64,000 nt of DNA from Parerythrobacter lacustris (GCF_024626475.1 NZ_JANKHH010000001.1:248001-312000); one strand, 5' to 3'. Positions 29,071 through 37,355 are shown, counted from the first letter of the stretch. Program-made: numbers and translations. Notes: a model not told the origin generated them from the letters alone.

Positions 29071-29109
29071 CGCATCCTAGCGCCAAGCCGAATGTCCGCA
29101 ACGGGGTCT

Positions 29110-29598
29110 TTAGCGGACATCTGCCGCGACGCGCTCGAATTTCCCTCCAACAAATACCCACTGAACTTCATCGAATGGCCCAGTGCCTGAGTTGCCTTCG
29201 GACGTCTTGATGACAGCATTCCCTAGCTGGTCGCTGACTATCTCCGGACGCGCTCTAGAGCTAATCTCGGCGATGCGCTGGAGCCCACCCTCACTCGTTT
29301 GCCAGACATAAACGCGATAGGCTGAACCGCCCGACGCGAGTAGGAAAATGAGGTCATTCTGATCACGGTTAAAAAGGCCCAGCGGAACGTCAGCGATGCT
29401 CTCTTGTTCATCGAAAGGCTTCGAGCATCGCGCAACGCATTTGATGCTGACAGCGTAAGGCCCAGCATCGCGCCAAACCTCGATTAGGAATGTGCCATTC
29501 TCAGTCTCGTTTCTGAGGGAAGCGACCATTTCACGTTCGTCGCTGCACGCTGAAATGAGCAGGCAGAGAAGCAGGATAGAATGAGTTCGGGCACGCAC
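29110..29598 (-). CDS. Hypothetical lipoprotein, low GC
   Basis: 162 residues. MRARTHSILLLCLLISACSDE is a lipoprotein signal with lipobox LISAC. The mature domain has a disulfide-like pair in IKCVARCSKPF and repeated short beta-strand motifs (FLIEVWRDAGPYAVSIKC, AYRVYVWQTSEGGLQRIAEI), which suggests a small beta-rich periplasmic or outer-membrane protein. The function is unknown. It lies 39 bases upstream of the 28504 gene on the same strand and is similar to it in base composition. Confidence 0.65.
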   Translation of the reverse strand: MRARTHSILLLCLLISACSDEREMVASLRNETENGTFLIEVWRDAGPYAVSIKCVARCSKPFDEQESIADVPLGLFNRDQNDLIFLLASGGSAYRVYVWQTSEGGLQRIAEISSRARPEIVSDQLGNAVIKTSEGNSGTGPFDEVQWVFVGGKFERVAADVR

Positions 29599-29608
29599 TA
29601 CTTCGCCC

Positions 29609-29857
29609 CTAAAACCCGCCCCAGCCGATCAGCCGTCCGGCGAGGATCAGCGCCATTGCGCCGAGGATCGAGGCGAGGCAGCCGGCGCGGTGGAAGCCTT
29701 CCTTGCCGCGGTGGGTGACGAGCCCGGCGAGCAGCGATCCGCCGACGCCGAGCAGGATCGTCGCCAGCCAGCCCATCTCGACCGCGCCGGGGTAGAAGAA
29801 GCGCGCCAACGCGCCGACGAACAGGCCGGCGAAAATGGCTCCGATGATATTGAACAC
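29609..29857 (-). CDS. GlsB/YeaQ/YmgE family membrane protein
   Basis: 82 residues from the GTG at 29857, which has GGGAGA seven bases before it. Three membrane segments are evident: IIGAIFAGLFVGALARFF, GWLATILLGVGGSLLAGLV and LASILGAMALILAGRLIGW. The GxxxGxxAR..P and GVGGSLLGG-like motifs define the transglycosylase-associated (Tag) family, linked to stress and envelope responses. The GC content returns to the core level here, which marks the edge of the low-GC stretch. Confidence 0.85.
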   Translation of the reverse strand: MFNIIGAIFAGLFVGALARFFYPGAVEMGWLATILLGVGGSLLAGLVTHRGKEGFHRAGCLASILGAMALILAGRLIGWGGF

Positions 29858-29879
29858 GGCGTATCTCCCTTGCGACTGG

Positions 29880-30155
29880 CTATGCTTCGGGTAGCGGGCG
29901 AACGTCCTGTACCGCAAGCGCCTTGCGCTTCGCCTCGAGCTTCGGGTGGATATAGCCCCAGAACGCGGCATTCCAGGCGCCCGTCAGCCAGAACGCGTTG
30001 CGATCGGTCAGATAGGGCACTTCGAGCCACTCCGGCAGCACGACAAAGCGCGCGGTCACTGCGCAGCCGAGCGCAAACCAGATCGCGCTGACGATCGCGA
30101 TCGCCCGTTCGTGGCGCATCGCGAATCGCAGCCATCGGTCCCATATTCCGCCCAT
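29880..30155 (-). CDS. Small hypothetical membrane protein
   Basis: 91 residues from the ATG at 30155 (a TTG at 30218 would add 21 residues). One clear hydrophobic helix, AIAIVSAIWFALGCAVTARFVVLP, is followed by a possible re-entrant segment, FWLTGAWNAAFWGYIHP. The N-terminus is basic (DRWLRFAMRHER). No family was recognised. It lies 22 bases upstream of the GlsB-like gene on the same strand. Confidence 0.6.
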   Translation of the reverse strand: MGGIWDRWLRFAMRHERAIAIVSAIWFALGCAVTARFVVLPEWLEVPYLTDRNAFWLTGAWNAAFWGYIHPKLEAKRKALAVQDVRPLPEA

Positions 30156-30400
30156 TCGCAGCTTCTGCACGACAATCGCCGGATTCGAAAATTGCGGCAC
30201 AGGATTCGATTGATTCAAACCCCTGCAATCCCCATTTTCCGGATATAAATTTTTTCACGGATTCATTTTTGGGCTTGCGTGTTCGCCAAGCCTAGGAATT
30301 CCGGCGCGTCGCTGCGTTGCACACAACTAACACACCGCGCTGTAACACCGCTGAAACATGGTTGATCACGATTTACCCTATTGCGCACGGGCCGGGTCTG

Positions 30401-30449
30401 ATTCAGTATCTGGTTGTCGGGTCCCGGGGGCACCTACTAGATCGTGTTG
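30401..30449 (+). promoter_or_regulatory. Tandem NrdR-box-like sites upstream of nrdA
   Basis: Two 16-base elements, ATTCAGTATCTGGTTG (30401-30416) and CTACTAGATCGTGTTG (30434-30449), match the NrdR-box pattern ACAC(T/A)A.AT.TAGTGT at about 9 and 12 positions. Their starts are 33 bases apart, close to three helical turns, as is usual for NrdR pairs. A weak -35 (TTGCGC, 30381) and -10 (CAGTAT, 30404) overlap box 1. The 483 bases from 30156 to 30638 hold no other gene; the rest is an AT-moderate leader. NrdR is the ATP/dATP-sensing repressor of ribonucleotide reductase genes. Confidence 0.55.
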
Positions 30450-30638
30450 TTTCGGCGGGCGCGCTTAAGGCGTGACGAAGGGCGATTCGGTCGGCCTGTG
30501 GAAAGGCGGGGGAGAAGTTTCCCTCATCCGGAACGCGAAAGAATGCTAGGCGGGTCGCTTCCCGCTGATTCGAACGGATGCGGAACATCGCGGCACAAGG
30601 CGATGGCCCAACAATGCAAAGAGGACGAGCGGGACACT

Positions 30639-32663
30639 ATGGAATTCAGAACCGGGGACGAAGCAGCCATGGGGCTCCAGCTGGACATCGAATCGAGCGC
30701 AGCACCCGCCACGGCAGCACCCGCAAAGCAGAAGGTCGCGGTAGGCATGGACAAGGCCGACAAGGGCAGCGAAGCGCTGGTGGCCGCGAAGGCCGGCGAA
30801 GCCATGGCCGAAGCGGTCAAGGCCGCCGCCAAGCCGGTCGAAGACAGCAAGAAGGTCAACGACCGCCGCTTCGCCGTGGTGACGGACGAAAGCCGTGACG
30901 CCAAGCTGACCGATTTCGGCAAGGAAACGCTGATCGATCGCTACCTGCTGCCGGGCGAGACGTTCCAGGACCTGTTCGCGCGCGTCGCCGATGCCTATGC
31001 CGACGACCAGGACCATGCGCAGCGGCTGTACGACTACATCAGCCGCCTTTGGTTCATGCCCGCAACTCCGGTGCTGTCGAACGGCGGGACCAACCGCGGC
31101 CTGCCGATCAGCTGCTATCTCAACTCGGTCAGCGACAGCCTCGACGGCATCGTCGGCACCTGGAACGAGAATGTGTGGCTCGCGTCCAAGGGCGGCGGCA
31201 TCGGCACCTACTGGGGCAATGTGCGCGGGATCGGCGAGCCGGTCGGCCTCAACGGCAAGACCAGCGGGATCATCCCCTTCGTCCGGGTGATGGACAGCCT
31301 GACGCTGGCGATTTCGCAGGGCTCGCTGCGGCGCGGCTCGGCCGCCTGCTATCTCGACATTGCGCACCCCGAGATCGAGGAGTTCCTCGAAATCCGCAAG
31401 CCGAGCGGCGACTTCAACCGCAAGGCGCTCAACCTGCACCACGGCGTGCTGGTGACCGACGCCTTCATGGAAGCGGTGCGGGCGGGCGAGAAGTTCGACC
31501 TCAAGTCGCCCAAGACCGGCGAGGTGCGCGGCACGGTCGATGCGCGCAGCCTGTTCCAGAAGCTGGTCGAAACCCGGCTGGCGACCGGCGAGCCCTATAT
31601 CGTGTTCAACGACACGGTGAACCGGATGATGCCCAAGCATCACCGCGAACTGGGCCTCAAGGTCTCGACCTCCAACCTGTGCTCCGAAATCACCCTGCCG
31701 ACCGGGATCGACCACCTCGGCAATGATCGCACCGCGGTGTGCTGCCTCTCCTCGCTCAATCTCGAGACGTGGGACGAATGGGCCGAGGACAAGACCTTCA
31801 TCGAGGACGTGATGCGCTTCCTCGACAATGTGCTGCAGGACTATATCGACCGCGCGCCCGAAGAGATGGCGCGCGCCAAATACAGCGCGATGCGCGAACG
31901 CAGCGTCGGGCTGGGCGTGATGGGCTTCCACTCCTTCCTGCAGGCCAAAGGTCTGCCGATGGAAGGCACCATGGCCAAGGTGTGGAACCTCAAGATGTTC
32001 AAGCACATCAGCGGCAAGGCGGAAGAGGCCTCGCTGCTGCTGGCGCAGGAACGCGGCGCGTGCCCCGATGCCGAGGAAATGGGCGCGATGGAGCGGTTCA
32101 GCTGCAAGATGGCGATCGCCCCGACCGCGTCGATCAGCATCATCTGCGGCGGCACCAGCGCCTGCATCGAGCCGATCCCGGCCAATATCTACACCCACAA
32201 GACGCTGTCGGGCAGCTTCGTGGTCAAGAACCCCTATCTCGAGAAGCTGCTGCGCACCAAGTCGAAGGATTCGACCAATGTGTGGAACTCGATCCTCGAG
32301 AAGGGCGGCAGCGTCCAGCACCTCGACTTCCTCACCGACGAGGAAAAGGCGGTGTTCAAGACCAGCTTCGAGATCGACCAGCGCTACCTGCTCGAATTCG
32401 CCGCCGACCGCGCGCCGTTCATCGACCAGGCGCAGAGCCTCAACCTGTTCATCCCCGCCGATGTCGACAAGTGGGACCTGATGATGCTGCACTTCCAGGC
32501 GTGGGAGAAGGGCATCAAGTCGCTCTATTACCTGCGTTCCAAGAGCGTCCAGCGCGCCGGTTTCGCCGGCGGGGTCGAGGCGGACAACACCGCCGATGCC
32601 CCCCGCATCGAACTCGCGGCGGGCGAACAGACCGATTACGAGGAATGTTTGAGCTGCCAGTAA
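30639..32663 (+). CDS. nrdA: Class I ribonucleoside-diphosphate reductase, alpha subunit
   Basis: 674 residues from the ATG at 30639 (in-frame ATGs at 30603 and 30669 are alternatives). The catalytic set is complete: C159 (PISCYLN), N346-C348-E350 (SNLCSE), the YY radical-relay pair in LYYLRSKS, and the C-terminal redox pair CLSC (670-673). Residues 1-75 are an Ala/Lys-rich low-complexity segment with no ATP cone, so dATP control of overall activity is not visible in this chain. With NrdB it reduces ribonucleoside diphosphates. It is expressed behind the NrdR-like boxes, with nrdB 62 bases downstream. Confidence 0.95.
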   Translation: MEFRTGDEAAMGLQLDIESSAAPATAAPAKQKVAVGMDKADKGSEALVAAKAGEAMAEAVKAAAKPVEDSKKVNDRRFAVVTDESRDAKLTDFGKETLIDRYLLPGETFQDLFARVADAYADDQDHAQRLYDYISRLWFMPATPVLSNGGTNRGLPISCYLNSVSDSLDGIVGTWNENVWLASKGGGIGTYWGNVRGIGEPVGLNGKTSGIIPFVRVMDSLTLAISQGSLRRGSAACYLDIAHPEIEEFLEIRKPSGDFNRKALNLHHGVLVTDAFMEAVRAGEKFDLKSPKTGEVRGTVDARSLFQKLVETRLATGEPYIVFNDTVNRMMPKHHRELGLKVSTSNLCSEITLPTGIDHLGNDRTAVCCLSSLNLETWDEWAEDKTFIEDVMRFLDNVLQDYIDRAPEEMARAKYSAMRERSVGLGVMGFHSFLQAKGLPMEGTMAKVWNLKMFKHISGKAEEASLLLAQERGACPDAEEMGAMERFSCKMAIAPTASISIICGGTSACIEPIPANIYTHKTLSGSFVVKNPYLEKLLRTKSKDSTNVWNSILEKGGSVQHLDFLTDEEKAVFKTSFEIDQRYLLEFAADRAPFIDQAQSLNLFIPADVDKWDLMMLHFQAWEKGIKSLYYLRSKSVQRAGFAGGVEADNTADAPRIELAAGEQTDYEECLSCQ

Positions 32664-32725
32664 CGGCCCCGGCCCGAACCCGGAGCCGCCGCCGCGCCGA
32701 TTGATTTTGCCAAGGAAGTGTACCG

Positions 32726-33793
32726 ATGTCCCTGCTCGAAGCCCGCAAGACCTACAAGCCGTTCGAATATCCGTGGGCTTACGACTTCTGGAAACGCCAG
32801 CAGCAGATCCACTGGATGCCGGAAGAAGTTCCGCTGGGCGAGGATTGCCGCGACTGGGCGCAGAACCTGACCGATCACGAGCGCAACCTGCTCACCCAGA
32901 TCTTCCGCTTCTTCACCCAGGCGGATGTCGAGGTGCAGGATTGCTACCACGAGAAATACGGCCGCGTGTTCAAGCCGACCGAGATCAAGATGATGCTCGC
33001 CGCCTTCTCCAACATGGAGACGGTGCATATCGCCGCCTACAGCCATCTGCTCGACACCATCGGCATGCCCGAAAGCGAATACGGCATGTTCCTCGAATAC
33101 GAGGAGATGAAGGCCAAGCACGATTATCTGCAGGAATTCGACGTCGATACCGACGAGAACATCGCCCGAACGCTGGCGATGTTCGGCGGCTTCACCGAAG
33201 GATTGCAGCTGTTCGCCAGCTTCGCCATGCTGATGAACTTCCCGCGCTTCAACAAGATGAAGGGCATGGGGCAAATCGTCAGCTGGAGCGTGCGCGACGA
33301 GAGCCTGCACTGCGAAGGCATCACCCGTCTGTTCCACGCCTTCTGCAAGGAACGCGACTGCCTGACCAAATCGGTCAAGGAAGACATCATGGACATGTGC
33401 CAGAAGACGGTGCGACTGGAAGACGCCTTCATCGACCTGGCGTTCGAGGATGGCCCGGTGCCGGGGATGACCGCGAAGGAAATCAAGCGCTACATCCGCT
33501 ACATCGCCGACTGGCGGCTGGGCCAGCTCGGCCTGCCGAGCATCTACATGGTCGAAGACCACCCCCTCCCCTGGCTCGCCCCGCTGCTCAACGGGGTGGA
33601 ACACGCCAACTTCTTCGAAACACGCGCGACCGAATATTCGAAAGGCGCGACCAAGGGCAACTGGCAGGACGTGTGGAGCACCTTCGACAAACGCAGCAAG
33701 GCCAAGGGCGTCGCCGCGAACGAAGCGGGCGAAGACGAGGGGCCGGATATGTTTGGCGATGCGGGCGGCACTGGGAGTGTGGCGGCGGAGTGA
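32726..33793 (+). CDS. nrdB: Class I ribonucleoside-diphosphate reductase, beta subunit
   Basis: 355 residues; AAGGAAG precedes the ATG. The di-iron and radical residues are in place: D67, then E98-x-x-H101-x-x-x-Y105 at the expected 31-residue spacing, so the tyrosyl radical site is kept (class Ia). The second ligand set is FTEGLQLF and RDESLHCEG. The acidic C-terminal tail (DEGPDMFGDAGG) would dock into NrdA. The stop codon is followed after one base by the ATG of the Panacea-domain gene. Confidence 0.97.
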   Translation: MSLLEARKTYKPFEYPWAYDFWKRQQQIHWMPEEVPLGEDCRDWAQNLTDHERNLLTQIFRFFTQADVEVQDCYHEKYGRVFKPTEIKMMLAAFSNMETVHIAAYSHLLDTIGMPESEYGMFLEYEEMKAKHDYLQEFDVDTDENIARTLAMFGGFTEGLQLFASFAMLMNFPRFNKMKGMGQIVSWSVRDESLHCEGITRLFHAFCKERDCLTKSVKEDIMDMCQKTVRLEDAFIDLAFEDGPVPGMTAKEIKRYIRYIADWRLGQLGLPSIYMVEDHPLPWLAPLLNGVEHANFFETRATEYSKGATKGNWQDVWSTFDKRSKAKGVAANEAGEDEGPDMFGDAGGTGSVAAE

Positions 33794-33794
33794 T

Positions 33795-34352
33795 ATGCTC
33801 AGTGATAAGCCCCCTTATGACCCGAGAGTTGTTGCGAATGAGCTGATCGATCTCGGGCTTGAGTTTGGCATCGCGATTACGCATCTTAGTTTGCAGAAGA
33901 CGATCTATTTTCTGCATGAAAAACACTTGAAGGCTTTCGGCAAACCTCTTTGCGGTGGGCACTTCGAGGCATGGAAGCACGGGCCTGTCCACCCCCAACT
34001 TTGGACTTCTTTCAAAAGAGCTGGTGCTGAACCGATTAGGCACCACGCTTATGGGCTGGACATCTCAACGGGTGCCCTGAGAAACTTGCCGAAAATTGAG
34101 AATAAAACAGTTCGGCGGTTCATAGTTTCGGAAGGCTTGGCTCTTCTAGAGATGCCAGCGCCGAGATTGGTTGGTTTGTCCCATGCTCGCAATGGGCCTT
34201 GGGATCTTGTAACTACGATTCCCGGTGGAAAACGGGAGTTTGGTGCACGTATCCCGAACGACCTTATTGTACAAACCAAGAACGCAAGGATGATTCCGAT
34301 TCGGAATGACGAAGTAGAGAATGAGGTATTCGATGAGCAGCCGCCTTCCTGA
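33795..34352 (+). CDS. Panacea/DUF4065-domain antitoxin, SocA-like
   Basis: 185 residues. Residues about 8-75 (VANELIDLGLEFGIAITHLSLQKTIYFLHEKHLKAFGKPLCGG.FEAWKHGPVHPQLW) match the Panacea domain: an N-terminal helix, LxLQKxxYF, and F-EAWxxGPV. This domain neutralises many unrelated toxins (PanAT), and in Caulobacter SocA it is an adaptor that hands SocB to ClpXP. Codon use is markedly AT-richer than in nrdB. It starts one base behind nrdB and overlaps the next gene by 20 bases, so it should be cotranscribed with nrdAB and translationally coupled to its partner. Confidence 0.78.
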   Translation: MLSDKPPYDPRVVANELIDLGLEFGIAITHLSLQKTIYFLHEKHLKAFGKPLCGGHFEAWKHGPVHPQLWTSFKRAGAEPIRHHAYGLDISTGALRNLPKIENKTVRRFIVSEGLALLEMPAPRLVGLSHARNGPWDLVTTIPGGKREFGARIPNDLIVQTKNARMIPIRNDEVENEVFDEQPPS

Positions 34353-35043
34353 AACTGATCTCGCGAATTGGGGCTTTATGGAAACTTCGCAGAAGAGGTC
34401 TGCGCTGGAAACCTTTGTGAAGCCCAAGCAAATAGTCGGCTCTTACGAGCCTTTCCGGCGCGTATTCCCCGATGCAATCAATCAGCAATTTCCGTTGTTT
34501 GGCGAAGCACTATCCGGTTCAGCTTGGGACGAAGTTCAAAAACGTTTGGTTCGAGAATGCAAAGGCGATGCGCAACGCATCGCAATGAATAAGGCAATAC
34601 TTTCATCTACCCATGCTTATGCGGTATCCAACGGAATCGCAGCGATGGGGTTAGACGTGACGCCGCTGCGCTTCTTTGGGGGGACATCTTACGGCTTCGG
34701 CCTTAATCTACTGATTCGCTATCATAGCCATGCTAGCATTGTGTTTTTGGATATGAGGAAGACGAACGGTCTGAGCATATCCGGCCGACGGTTCGTCTTC
34801 TCTGCGATGCACCATCGATTCCGTGAGGCTTATCCTGACCTCGTTTCTGCTGATCTCGAAATCTGGCGTTATAGAAACAACAAGTCTCGTGACCTGGTTT
34901 GTATGCGCCCGACAGGTGACCTTCTCGGCTGGGATGAAATGGTTCATGATGTCGTGGAGACTCATCAGATTTGGGAAAGTGTTCGTCGCGGCGGTAGCGA
35001 TGAGCGGCGAGCATCGGGAACCTTTGGCCCGTTGTTCGACTAA
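34333..35043 (+). CDS. Putative SocB-like toxin with beta-clamp-binding motif
   Basis: 236 residues from the ATG at 34333, which has GAGG seven bases before it within the antitoxin gene. No enzymatic domain was recognised. Residues 52-56 read QFPLF, a near-perfect match to the sliding-clamp pentapeptide QL(S/D)LF. The middle is hydrophobic and beta-rich (TPLRFFGGTSYGFGLNLLIRYHSHASIVFLDM). In Caulobacter, the type VI toxin SocB is a protein of about this size that stops replication by binding DnaN. The combination of a Panacea partner, size and motif supports a SocB-like role; overall homology was not tested. The gene is AT-rich and ends convergently with a four-base overlap. Confidence 0.6.
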   Translation: MSSRLPETDLANWGFMETSQKRSALETFVKPKQIVGSYEPFRRVFPDAINQQFPLFGEALSGSAWDEVQKRLVRECKGDAQRIAMNKAILSSTHAYAVSNGIAAMGLDVTPLRFFGGTSYGFGLNLLIRYHSHASIVFLDMRKTNGLSISGRRFVFSAMHHRFREAYPDLVSADLEIWRYRNNKSRDLVCMRPTGDLLGWDEMVHDVVETHQIWESVRRGGSDERRASGTFGPLFD

Positions 35044-35606
35044 CCCCACCGCCCCTTCGGCACCGCGTAGCTATCCACCCTCCGTTCCGGCTTTTCGTGC
35101 CAGCTGACATTTACCGCCCATAGCTTCGGAAAGAAGAACAGCGAGGAATAGGGCAGTTCGGCGTCGATCCATTCCGCCAGCACCTGCCACCCGCCTTCCT
35201 CCGGATGGGCGTCGGCGAAATCGGGGATGACGATGCAGGCGGTCGCGCCCTTGTGGCCTTTGGCATCGAGCATATCCCAGATATGCCCCGCCGCGTTCGC
35301 CTCGTTGCTCGCGCAGTTGTAGCCTGCCTTGCCGGCTGCCTGCATGTCGCAGCCAAGCTGGTTGACCGCGCGGCTGCGATAGGCGCTGCGGATGGTGATG
35401 CGGCCCCAGCGTTCCTGGATTGGCTCGAGCAAATCCTCGCACAGCCGCGTTCCGACTTCGATCGCCAGATCGGCATCGTCGGGCACGTTCATCAGGCCGT
35501 GGAACTGTGCGATCTCCGAATGCAGCATGTCGCGCATGAAGAAATGCTTCGACAGCCGCACCCGCCCTAGCTTGTCGAGCGTGTCCACACTTGCCGGCTT
35601 GCGCAT
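35040..35606 (-). CDS. Putative M15-like peptidase-fold protein
   Basis: 188 residues; GGAGAAAA precedes the ATG at 35606. There is no signal peptide. Several landmarks of the VanY/M15 (phage endolysin type) fold are present: FFMRDMLHSEIAQFHGLMNVPDD, LLEPIQERWGRITIRSAYRSRAVNQLG, and a possible zinc pair in AGHIWDMLD and NVSWHEKP. The canonical SxHxxGxAxD is altered to AAGHIWDML, so enzymatic activity is doubtful. The function is unknown. It is divergent from the DUF1294 gene with 26 bases between them. Confidence 0.6.
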   Translation of the reverse strand: MRKPASVDTLDKLGRVRLSKHFFMRDMLHSEIAQFHGLMNVPDDADLAIEVGTRLCEDLLEPIQERWGRITIRSAYRSRAVNQLGCDMQAAGKAGYNCASNEANAAGHIWDMLDAKGHKGATACIVIPDFADAHPEEGGWQVLAEWIDAELPYSSLFFFPKLWAVNVSWHEKPERRVDSYAVPKGRWG

Positions 35607-35632
35607 GGGATTTTCTCCGATAGATCAGCGTG

Positions 35633-35920
35633 ATGCAGTATCTGACCGCCGAGTATGTCACCTACTACCTGATCGCGGTCAACTTAATCACCTTTGCCAG
35701 TTTCGGCTTCGATAAAGCGAGCGCCGAGCGGGGCGATCGAAGGACGCCGGAGCGTGACCTGTTGTTTTGGGCGCTGATCGGCGGAACACCTGCCGCCTAT
35801 GCCGCCCGTGCGCTGTTCCGGCACAAGATCCGCAAGGAGCCCTTCAGTACCTATCTTCGGCTGTTGCTCTTCGGGCAGATTGCGCTGTTGACCTTCGTGC
35901 TCGTGACGCGGCTGATATGA
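35633..35920 (+). CDS. DUF1294-family membrane protein
   Basis: 95 residues from the ATG at 35633. The family pattern is clear: an N-terminal helix (YYLIAVNLITFASFGFDK), the basic loop KASAERGDRRTPERDLLFWALIGGTPAAYAA, then RHKIRKEPF and a last helix LLLFGQIALLTFVLV. Members are inner-membrane proteins of unknown role, sometimes fused to cold-shock domains. It stands alone here. Confidence 0.85.
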   Translation: MQYLTAEYVTYYLIAVNLITFASFGFDKASAERGDRRTPERDLLFWALIGGTPAAYAARALFRHKIRKEPFSTYLRLLLFGQIALLTFVLVTRLI

Positions 35921-35942
35921 TCTCGCGAGACTACGACCTCCC

Positions 35943-36527
35943 TTAACACCACTCCCGCCGATACCCCTGCCATTCCTCCGCCAGCCCTTCGCGCACCAGC
36001 GTGTCGCCAACGCTTGCGCCGCCCACGTGCAGCTCGCGCAAGCGCCGGTCGTAGCGGTCGCGGTCGGGGCTGTCGGCGGGGTCGACCACCTGCACCGGGC
36101 CGCTGGCGAGCAGTTCGATCAGCCGCTCGGTGGCGCGTTCGCCGAGGCGTTTTTCCGCCGCGCAGGAGGGGCTGGAAATCTCGGGCGTATTGATATCCGA
36201 CAGGCGGATCTTTTCGCCGTCGAGCCACACCGTGTCGCCGTCGACCACGCAGTTCGCCCGCGATCCGAAGCCGCAGCGGGTGAAGCGGATGGTGCGGCCC
36301 GGCTGGCTCGCACCACCGGGCTGCCCGGCAAAGCCCTGCGGCGCGGGCGCGGCTTGGCTCGCGGTCCCGGCGGGGCCGAACAGATACATTCCGCTCACCG
36401 CGCCGAGCATGGCGGCGGCTGCCAGCACCGGCAGCACCGGCAGGCCGTTCTCCTCCGGCTCGCGGGAAACCCACGGCGAAGGCCTGCCCCATGGCTTCTG
36501 GCGAAAGGGTACAACGGTGCGACGCAT
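35943..36527 (-). CDS. Thermonuclease (SNase-like) family protein, copy 1
   Basis: 194 residues. A membrane anchor (PVLPVLAAAAMLGAVSGMYLFG) precedes the SNase-like OB fold with CVVDGDTVWLDGEKIRLSDINTPE and RDRYDRRLRELHV, where staphylococcal nuclease has its Arg and Asp catalytic residues. Cysteines in RCGF, NCV and SPSCA may form disulfides outside the cytoplasm. It lies 82 bases behind the DUF4870-like gene on the same strand. A second SNase gene next to a DUF4870 paralogue lies at 41233. Confidence 0.85.
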   Translation of the reverse strand: MRRTVVPFRQKPWGRPSPWVSREPEENGLPVLPVLAAAAMLGAVSGMYLFGPAGTASQAAPAPQGFAGQPGGASQPGRTIRFTRCGFGSRANCVVDGDTVWLDGEKIRLSDINTPEISSPSCAAEKRLGERATERLIELLASGPVQVVDPADSPDRDRYDRRLRELHVGGASVGDTLVREGLAEEWQGYRREWC

Positions 36528-36609
36528 CGCCGCAGGCTAGGCGGCAAGGGCAACCAAATCCTTAAGGGGTGCTACCGGCTTGCCGCTAACCTGCGGCAGC
36601 GAAGGCCCC

Positions 36610-37110
36610 TCAGAACAACCACGTCTTCGGCCGCGGCATCGGGGTGCAGTTGCTGCTTTTCGCCAGCGACAGCACTGCGCGGACCATCACCCAGATCATG
36701 CCGAGCAGCATCACGCCCATCGCGCCGAACATGCCGAGGAAGATCGCGACGGGCGGCGGCTCGTTCGCAGGTGGTCCGCCGGCTTCGACCTGCGCGATCA
36801 TCGTGAAGAAGGTGCCGAACCACACCGCGAAGAACCCGATTCCGAAGGCGAAGCCGATCCAGAAGGTGCGGATGAGATAGGTGTAGTGGGTCTTCTCCCA
36901 CTCCTGCGCCTCGCGGTCGGCGCGCCAGACATAGGCGAGGATCACCCCGACGATGGCGGAAAAGCCGAGCACGATGTTGAGCACGAACAGCAGCCCGACA
37001 ATAAAGGGGCGCTGCAGGGTGACCCCGGTGCTGGCGGGAGGTGACGCGGGCGGTGCTGGGGGCGGCGGTAGCGGCGGAGGTACCGCATCCAGCTGTGTCG
37101 TCTCATCCAT
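36610..37110 (-). CDS. DUF4870-like membrane protein, copy 1
   Basis: 166 residues from MDETTQLDAVPPPLPPPPAP; the N-terminal 45 residues are proline-rich and probably cytoplasmic. Three membrane segments follow, with the core VILAYVWRADREAQEWEKTHYTYLIRTFWIGF. The paralogue at 40796 has the same core (VLAYVWRDQAQGWEQSHFTYLIRTFWIGL) and the same C-terminal PMP.P.T.LF. The family function is unknown. It probably shares a transcript with the SNase gene downstream. Confidence 0.85.
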   Translation of the reverse strand: MDETTQLDAVPPPLPPPPAPPASPPASTGVTLQRPFIVGLLFVLNIVLGFSAIVGVILAYVWRADREAQEWEKTHYTYLIRTFWIGFAFGIGFFAVWFGTFFTMIAQVEAGGPPANEPPPVAIFLGMFGAMGVMLLGMIWVMVRAVLSLAKSSNCTPMPRPKTWLF

Positions 37111-37355
37111 CGCGCGCGTCCCCTGTTCCCTCGCGCCCGATGCTACCCGATCGCGGCGCGGGGCGGAAGGGGGCGGGTTCCGGCAAGGTCTGCGCGGCAA
37201 GAAAAGCCTTTCCTACAGCGCCCTATTCGTGGTCATGCTGCCGCATGAAAACCCCCGCCCCGTTCACCCATTCGTCAGCCGGACAAATTTATTCGCCACG
37301 CGCGCATTGTGCAAAGATAGCAATTTTATCCCGTACCCATTCGAGACCCCGCACC

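Noticed and set aside
30219-30638. B12 riboswitch in the long leader of nrdA.
   Set aside because: No GCCACTG B12-box or matching fold was found; the NrdR-like boxes explain the conserved-looking pieces.
30546-32492. A 648-codon minus-strand frame opposite nrdA.
   Set aside because: nrdA has every catalytic residue; the antisense frame is compositional.
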